From assembly GCF_020819595.1 (NCBI RefSeq), contig NZ_JAJHNP010000027.1:1-64000 (forward strand): 64,000 bases of DNA, given 5' to 3'. Shown in pieces: positions 59,926-64,000 of the stretch. Under the pieces are notes generated by a model. The model made no database searches. It worked only from the letters and a program-made list of their open reading frames with translations, and was not told the DNA's origin. The position numbers and the translations under genes are program-made. Source of the stretch: Streptomyces barringtoniae (GTDB lineage: Bacteria > Actinomycetota > Actinomycetes > Streptomycetales > Streptomycetaceae). Each line of letters starts with the position of its first letter. Positions within the stretch are counted from its first letter, which is position 1.

Positions 59926-62172
59926 CTACTCGGCGGCCGGCAGAGCCGCCCGCGGCCGCTGCCACCCCCGGGAACCGCGCGCCCGCAGCCACGCCGTGGT
60001 CTCCTCGGGCGGCATCGCCGCGGCGACGAGCCACCCCTGAACGGCGTCGCAGCCGAGGTCCCGCAGCCGCTCCCACGTCTCGTCGTCCTCGACCCCCTCG
60101 GCGACGACGAGCAGCCCCAGGGAATGCGCGAGATCGACCGTGCACCGCACGATCTCCGCGTCCTCGGTGTCAACGGCCAGCCGCGCCACGAACGACCGGT
60201 CGATCTTCAGCTCGCTGACCGGCAGCCGCCGCAGATGCACCAGGGACGAATACCCGGTGCCGAAGTCGTCCAGCGACATCTTCACGCCGTGCCCGGTCAG
60301 GCCCGCGAGGGTGTCCGCGGCCCGCTGCGGGTCCTCCAGCAGCACATGCTCGGTGATCTCCAGCTGCAAGGCCCCCGCAGGGACCCCGTGCCGGGCCAGC
60401 CGCGCGGCCACCGAGCCCGCGAACCCGGGCGTGTGGACGTCGCGCGGGGAGACGTTGACCGCGACCGGGACCCGCAGCCCCTGCGCGCGCCACTTGGCGA
60501 CCTGCCCGAGCGCGGTCTCCAGGACGTACTCGGTCAGATGGGGCATCAGCCCGGAGGACTCGGCGATCGCTATGAACTCGTCCGGCGGAACCTTCCCGCG
60601 CTCGGGGTGCACCCAGCGCACCAGCGCCTCCAGGCCGGCGACCTGACCGTCGAAGCGGACCTTGGGCTGGTAGTGCAGCTGCACCTCGTGCGCGTCGAGC
60701 GCCCGGCGCAGATCGCCCAGCAGGCCGAGCCGGTCGGGCGTGTTGGAGTCGCGCTTGGACTCGTAGACCTCGACGCCCGTACGGTCCCTTTTCGCCTGGT
60801 ACATCGCCACATCGGCGCGCCGCAGCAGCCCTTCGGCGTCCAGGGCGTGGTCGGGGAAGACGGCGACGCCGGCGCTGGCCTCCAGGACGAGGGTGAGCCC
60901 GTCGAGGTCCAGCGGGGAGCTGAGCGCGGCGACCAGGCCGCGGGCGACGCGGGTGGCCGAGGTGGTGGAGTCGGCGACGGGCAGTAACACCGCGAACTCG
61001 TCGCCGCCGAGCCGCGCAGCCTCCGCCCCGCGCGGCAGGGCGAGCCGCAGCCGGTCGGCGATCTGGAGCAGCAGCCGGTCACCGGCGAGATGACCGAGGG
61101 TGTCGTTCACCGACCGGAAACGGTCGAGGTCGATCAGCATGAGGGCGGAACGGGCGCCGATGCGTTCGGCGTCGTCGAGGGCCGTCCAGATCCGCTCCAG
61201 CAGCCACTGCCGGTTGGGCAGTCCGGTCAGCGGGTCGCGCAGCTGCTCCTCGGCACGCGCGCGTGCCATCCACAGGGTGGAGTCGAGGGCGATGAGCGGG
61301 ATGGCGAACAGCGGGAGCAGGATCGGCTCCGCGTCGGCGACGACGCACAGCAGCGGCGCGATGCCGAGCAGCGCGACGGCGAGCAGCCCCTGTCGCACCA
61401 GGGCGGTACGGGCCACGGTGGGCACCTTGCCGCTGCGCGGGGCGTGCAGGTACCACTGCAGGCCGCGGCTGACCGCGAGGTAGGCGACGGCGGCGAGGAC
61501 CACCTCGGGTGCGGCGGCGAAGCTCCAGCTGCCGGGTCGCCAGGGCGTCTCGACACTCGGGACGCGGCCGAACGCGCCGAGCACCAGCGCGCCGGCGCCG
61601 ATGCCGAGGAGGTCCACCGCGCCGTGCAGCACGCCCTGCCGCCCGCGGTGGCGCCGGGCGATGCCGACCAGGACGACGACGGTGAGGCTGACCATTCCGG
61701 CCGGCACCCAGCCGTAGAGCAGCAGGACCGCGAGGGTCAGCGCGGCACCGGAACCGGTGCCGCCCCACCAGCGGGCGCGGCCCAGCATGACGAGGTGGCC
61801 GACGATGGCACCGGTGAGCAGGGCCAGCGACCAGCCGACGGTGCCGCTCGGGAAGAGGGCGTGTCGGCCGGCGAAGGCGTGGTAGAAACCTGCGCCGAGG
61901 ACGAGCGCGGCGGCGGCCACGACGGCCGTGGGCAGGGTGGGCCAGGTGAGGTGCCGTTCGGGGTCGGTGCCGGCGCCGGTCAGGCCGGGGACGGGCTCGA
62001 TGACCACGGGTATGGGCGGGCGCGCGTCGGCGGCGGCGCCCGGTCCGGCCGCGCGGGCCCGGCCGCGCGTGCGGCCGTGGCCCCGCCCCGTCCATCGGGT
62101 CACCCGCCAGGTGCACGTGCGCCGGCGCAGTCGCAGCCGTGAGTCCGGGGCGACGCTCTCGGTCGGTTCCAT
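59926..62172 (-). CDS. rmdB: Membrane GGDEF-EAL c-di-GMP phosphodiesterase, RmdB-like
   Basis: A 748-residue protein: about seven to eight membrane helices (80-300), GGDEF domain with intact GGDEF at 389-393 and LDRFRSVNDTLGH, and an EAL domain with every signature present: LEALVRWVHPERG (EAL 515-517), VAVNVSPRDV, LEITEHVLLED, MSLDDFGTGYSSL, SELKIDRSFV and VVAEGVED. The position beside ligA is that of RmdB (SCO5495), a c-di-GMP phosphodiesterase that helps control aerial development. The start at 62172 has GAGAGGGA upstream. In contrast to the GGDEF/EAL protein at 40.4-43.7 kb, its EAL is complete. Confidence 0.85.
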   Translation of the reverse strand: MEPTESVAPDSRLRLRRRTCTWRVTRWTGRGHGRTRGRARAAGPGAAADARPPIPVVIEPVPGLTGAGTDPERHLTWPTLPTAVVAAAALVLGAGFYHAFAGRHALFPSGTVGWSLALLTGAIVGHLVMLGRARWWGGTGSGAALTLAVLLLYGWVPAGMVSLTVVVLVGIARRHRGRQGVLHGAVDLLGIGAGALVLGAFGRVPSVETPWRPGSWSFAAAPEVVLAAVAYLAVSRGLQWYLHAPRSGKVPTVARTALVRQGLLAVALLGIAPLLCVVADAEPILLPLFAIPLIALDSTLWMARARAEEQLRDPLTGLPNRQWLLERIWTALDDAERIGARSALMLIDLDRFRSVNDTLGHLAGDRLLLQIADRLRLALPRGAEAARLGGDEFAVLLPVADSTTSATRVARGLVAALSSPLDLDGLTLVLEASAGVAVFPDHALDAEGLLRRADVAMYQAKRDRTGVEVYESKRDSNTPDRLGLLGDLRRALDAHEVQLHYQPKVRFDGQVAGLEALVRWVHPERGKVPPDEFIAIAESSGLMPHLTEYVLETALGQVAKWRAQGLRVPVAVNVSPRDVHTPGFAGSVAARLARHGVPAGALQLEITEHVLLEDPQRAADTLAGLTGHGVKMSLDDFGTGYSSLVHLRRLPVSELKIDRSFVARLAVDTEDAEIVRCTVDLAHSLGLLVVAEGVEDDETWERLRDLGCDAVQGWLVAAAMPPEETTAWLRARGSRGWQRPRAALPAAE

Positions 62173-62434
62173 TCCCGTCCCTCTCACAGCCGGCGGTGCC
62201 CACGCCACGCGGCCCGATGTCCGACAGCCATCAGCAGCTCCGCGTTGAAGAAACCTTCCTCGCACGCCGGGAGCGCACGGGGATGCCCCAACCGCAGCCG
62301 GGCACGGCAGGTGCACATCTCAACAGTAGGCCGCGGAAGGCTTCCACGGGCACCGGTCGTCGACGGTTGCCCGAAAGCGCCCGGGCCACCCGTATGCAAC
62401 TGATATGCACCGATCGGGTGGCCTTCAACCGCTA

Positions 62435-64000
62435 CTACTCGGTCGTAAGCGCGACTTCGGCCGCCGCTTCGGGGCCCTGCTCCAAGAGGACACCGAAACC
62501 GTCCTCGTTCAGGACCGGGACCTTCAATTGCATGGCCTTGTCGTGCTTCGATCCCGGGTTGTCACCCACGACGACGAACGAGGTCTTCTTCGAAACAGAT
62601 CCGGTCACCTTCGCGCCCCGGCTCTGCAGTGCCTCCTTCGCGCCGTCGCGGGTGAAGTTCTCCAGCGTGCCGGTGACGACGACCGTGAGCCCCTCCAGCG
62701 GGCGCGGGCCCTCGACCTCGCCGGTCGAGGCGTCCTCCAGCGGGACTCCGGCCGCCTTCCACTTGCGGACGATCTCGCGGTGCCAGTCCTCGGCGAACCA
62801 CTCCTTGAGCGCGGCGGCGATGATCGGGCCGACGCCGTCGGTGGTCGCGAGCTCTTCCTCGGTGGCCTGTTCGATGCGGTCGACGGAGCGGAACTCGCGG
62901 GCGAGGGCCTGCGCGGCGACCGGTCCGACATGCCGGATGGACAGCCCGTTCAGGAAGCGCGCGAGCGGGCGGGACTTGGCCGCCTCGATGTTCTCCAGCA
63001 GCGCGAGGGTGTTCTTCTTCGGCTCACCCTTCTGGTTGGCGAAGACCGTGACGACCTTCTCCTCGCCCGTCTTGGGGTCCCGCTTCGGCAGACCGCTGTC
63101 GGGGTCGAGGACATAGGCCTTGATCGGCAGCAGCTTCTCCACCGTCAGGTCGAACAGGTCCCCCTCGTCCACCAGTGGCGGGTCGGCCGGTTCCAGCGGG
63201 CGGGTGAGCGCGGCGGCGGCCACCCCGCCGAAGTGCTCGATGTCCAGGCACTCGCGGCCGGCGAGATAGGAGACACGCTCGCGCAACTGGGCCGGGCACG
63301 TACGGGCGTTGGGGCAGCGGAGGTCGATGTCGCCCTCCTTCATGGGCCTGAGCGGGGTGCCGCACTCGGGGCACTCGCCCGGCATCACGAACTCCCGCTC
63401 GCTGCCGTCCCTGAGGTCGACCACCGGGCCGAGGATCTCCGGGATGACGTCACCGGCCTTGCGGATGACGACCGTGTCGCCGATGAGGACGCCCTTGGCC
63501 TTGACGACCTCCTGGTTGTGCAGGGTGGCGAACTCGACCTCGCTGCCCGCGACCGTGACCGGCTCGACCTGGGCGTACGGCGTGACCCGGCCGGTGCGGC
63601 CGACGCCCACCTTGATGTCGACGAGCTTGGTGTTGACCTCTTCCGGCGCGTACTTGTACGCGATCGCCCAGCGCGGGGCACGCGCGGTGGAGCCGAGGCG
63701 GCCCTGGAGGCGGATCTCGTCCAGCTTGACGACGACACCGTCGATCTCGTGCTCCACGGAGTGGCGGTTCTCGCCGTAGTGGGCGATGAACTCGCGTACG
63801 CCGTCGAGGCCGTCGACCACGCGGTTGTGCCGGGAGGTGGGCAGGCCCCAGGTCTTCAGCAGGTCGTAGGCCTGGGAGAGACGGGTCATGCCCGTGAAGC
63901 CCTCCAGGGCGCCGATGCCGTGGACGACCATGTGCAGCGGGCGGGTCGCGGTGACCCGCGGGTCCTTCTGGCGCAGAGAACCCGCGGCGGCGTTGCGGGG
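62435..64000 (-). CDS. ligA: NAD+-dependent DNA ligase, C-terminal 521 residues
   Basis: The gene runs off the right end; the visible part begins PRNAAAGSLRQKDPRVTATR of the nucleotidyltransferase domain and goes on to the end. Visible: DGVVVKLDEI (catalytic-site Lys region), the OB fold with GVGRTGRVTPYA, the four-Cys zinc finger (CPECGTPLRP ... CPNARTCPAQL), helix-hairpin-helix repeats (LSIRHVGPVAAQALA, LATTDGVGPIIAAAL) and a BRCT domain (PLEGLTVVVTGTLENFTRDGAKEAL). The AMP-accepting lysine is outside the window. It contains a longer than usual linker (LPIKAYVLDPDSGLPKRDPK) typical of actinobacteria. Confidence 0.96.
   Translation of the reverse strand, partial: PRNAAAGSLRQKDPRVTATRPLHMVVHGIGALEGFTGMTRLSQAYDLLKTWGLPTSRHNRVVDGLDGVREFIAHYGENRHSVEHEIDGVVVKLDEIRLQGRLGSTARAPRWAIAYKYAPEEVNTKLVDIKVGVGRTGRVTPYAQVEPVTVAGSEVEFATLHNQEVVKAKGVLIGDTVVIRKAGDVIPEILGPVVDLRDGSEREFVMPGECPECGTPLRPMKEGDIDLRCPNARTCPAQLRERVSYLAGRECLDIEHFGGVAAAALTRPLEPADPPLVDEGDLFDLTVEKLLPIKAYVLDPDSGLPKRDPKTGEEKVVTVFANQKGEPKKNTLALLENIEAAKSRPLARFLNGLSIRHVGPVAAQALAREFRSVDRIEQATEEELATTDGVGPIIAAALKEWFAEDWHREIVRKWKAAGVPLEDASTGEVEGPRPLEGLTVVVTGTLENFTRDGAKEALQSRGAKVTGSVSKKTSFVVVGDNPGSKHDKAMQLKVPVLNEDGFGVLLEQGPEAAAEVALTTE

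Overview
The window is a stretch of Streptomyces chromosome. The base composition is very GC-rich, codon third positions are almost all G or C, GTG starts are common, and the gene content (accB, cimA, leuB, ilvE, serA, ilvBNC, gatCAB, rmdB, ligA, many regulators and small Streptomyces-type proteins) matches, from memory, the conserved core-chromosome segment numbered about SCO5494 to SCO5535 in S. coelicolor, read in reverse. I see no rRNA, tRNA, CRISPR array, prophage or complete insertion sequence.

Layout. 1-9.2 kb: 5' end of accB, a secreted LAS-type peptidase, a YceI protein, a Gly-rich TPM-like membrane protein, a divergent pair of secreted glycosidases (GH3 and GH30-ricin B) and a GPP34 protein. 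9.3-11.1 kb: cimA, preceded by what looks like an attenuator with a tandem-Ile leader peptide. 11.2-18.1 kb: a tight five-gene operon (urease-like UreAB fusion, UreC, agmatine deiminase, TetR, MHS transporter) divergent from an NCS1 permease; no urease accessory genes are present and the UreC flap residues are altered. 18.1-20.8 kb: a KamA-type radical SAM operon with two membrane proteins. 20.9-23.5 kb: ilvE, leuB and a 43-residue basic protein.

23.8-34.8 kb: a LysR/reductase divergon, an AAC(2')-like acetyltransferase, the proline catabolism genes (proline dehydrogenase and P5C dehydrogenase) with a divergent PucR-type regulator that carries an in-frame 120-bp repeat, and a TetR that sits between an FAD monooxygenase and a DHA2 efflux pump. 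34.8-40.4 kb: serA, and the ilvB-ilvN-ilvC operon behind a classical leader-peptide attenuator. 40.4-50.9 kb: a membrane PAS-GGDEF-EAL protein with a degenerate EAL domain and a palindromic repeat inserted in frame, a 2-hydroxyacid dehydrogenase, an aldo/keto reductase, a PQQ-type dehydrogenase lipoprotein, and a large LuxR/AAA (LAL) regulator preceded by a 21-bp phased repeat array.

51-64 kb: membrane protein, GNAT, MMPL transporter, gatC-gatA-(79 aa)-gatB, cupin, a decaying TetR/DUF4267 pair, rmdB, and the 3' part of ligA.

How the genes work together: one large theme is branched-chain amino acid synthesis (cimA, leuB, ilvE, ilvBNC) with two separate transcription attenuators; a second is nitrogen scavenging (urease-like/agmatine deiminase operon and proline catabolism); a third is cyclic-di-GMP signalling (two GGDEF/EAL proteins). 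The least explained unit is the urease-like operon.
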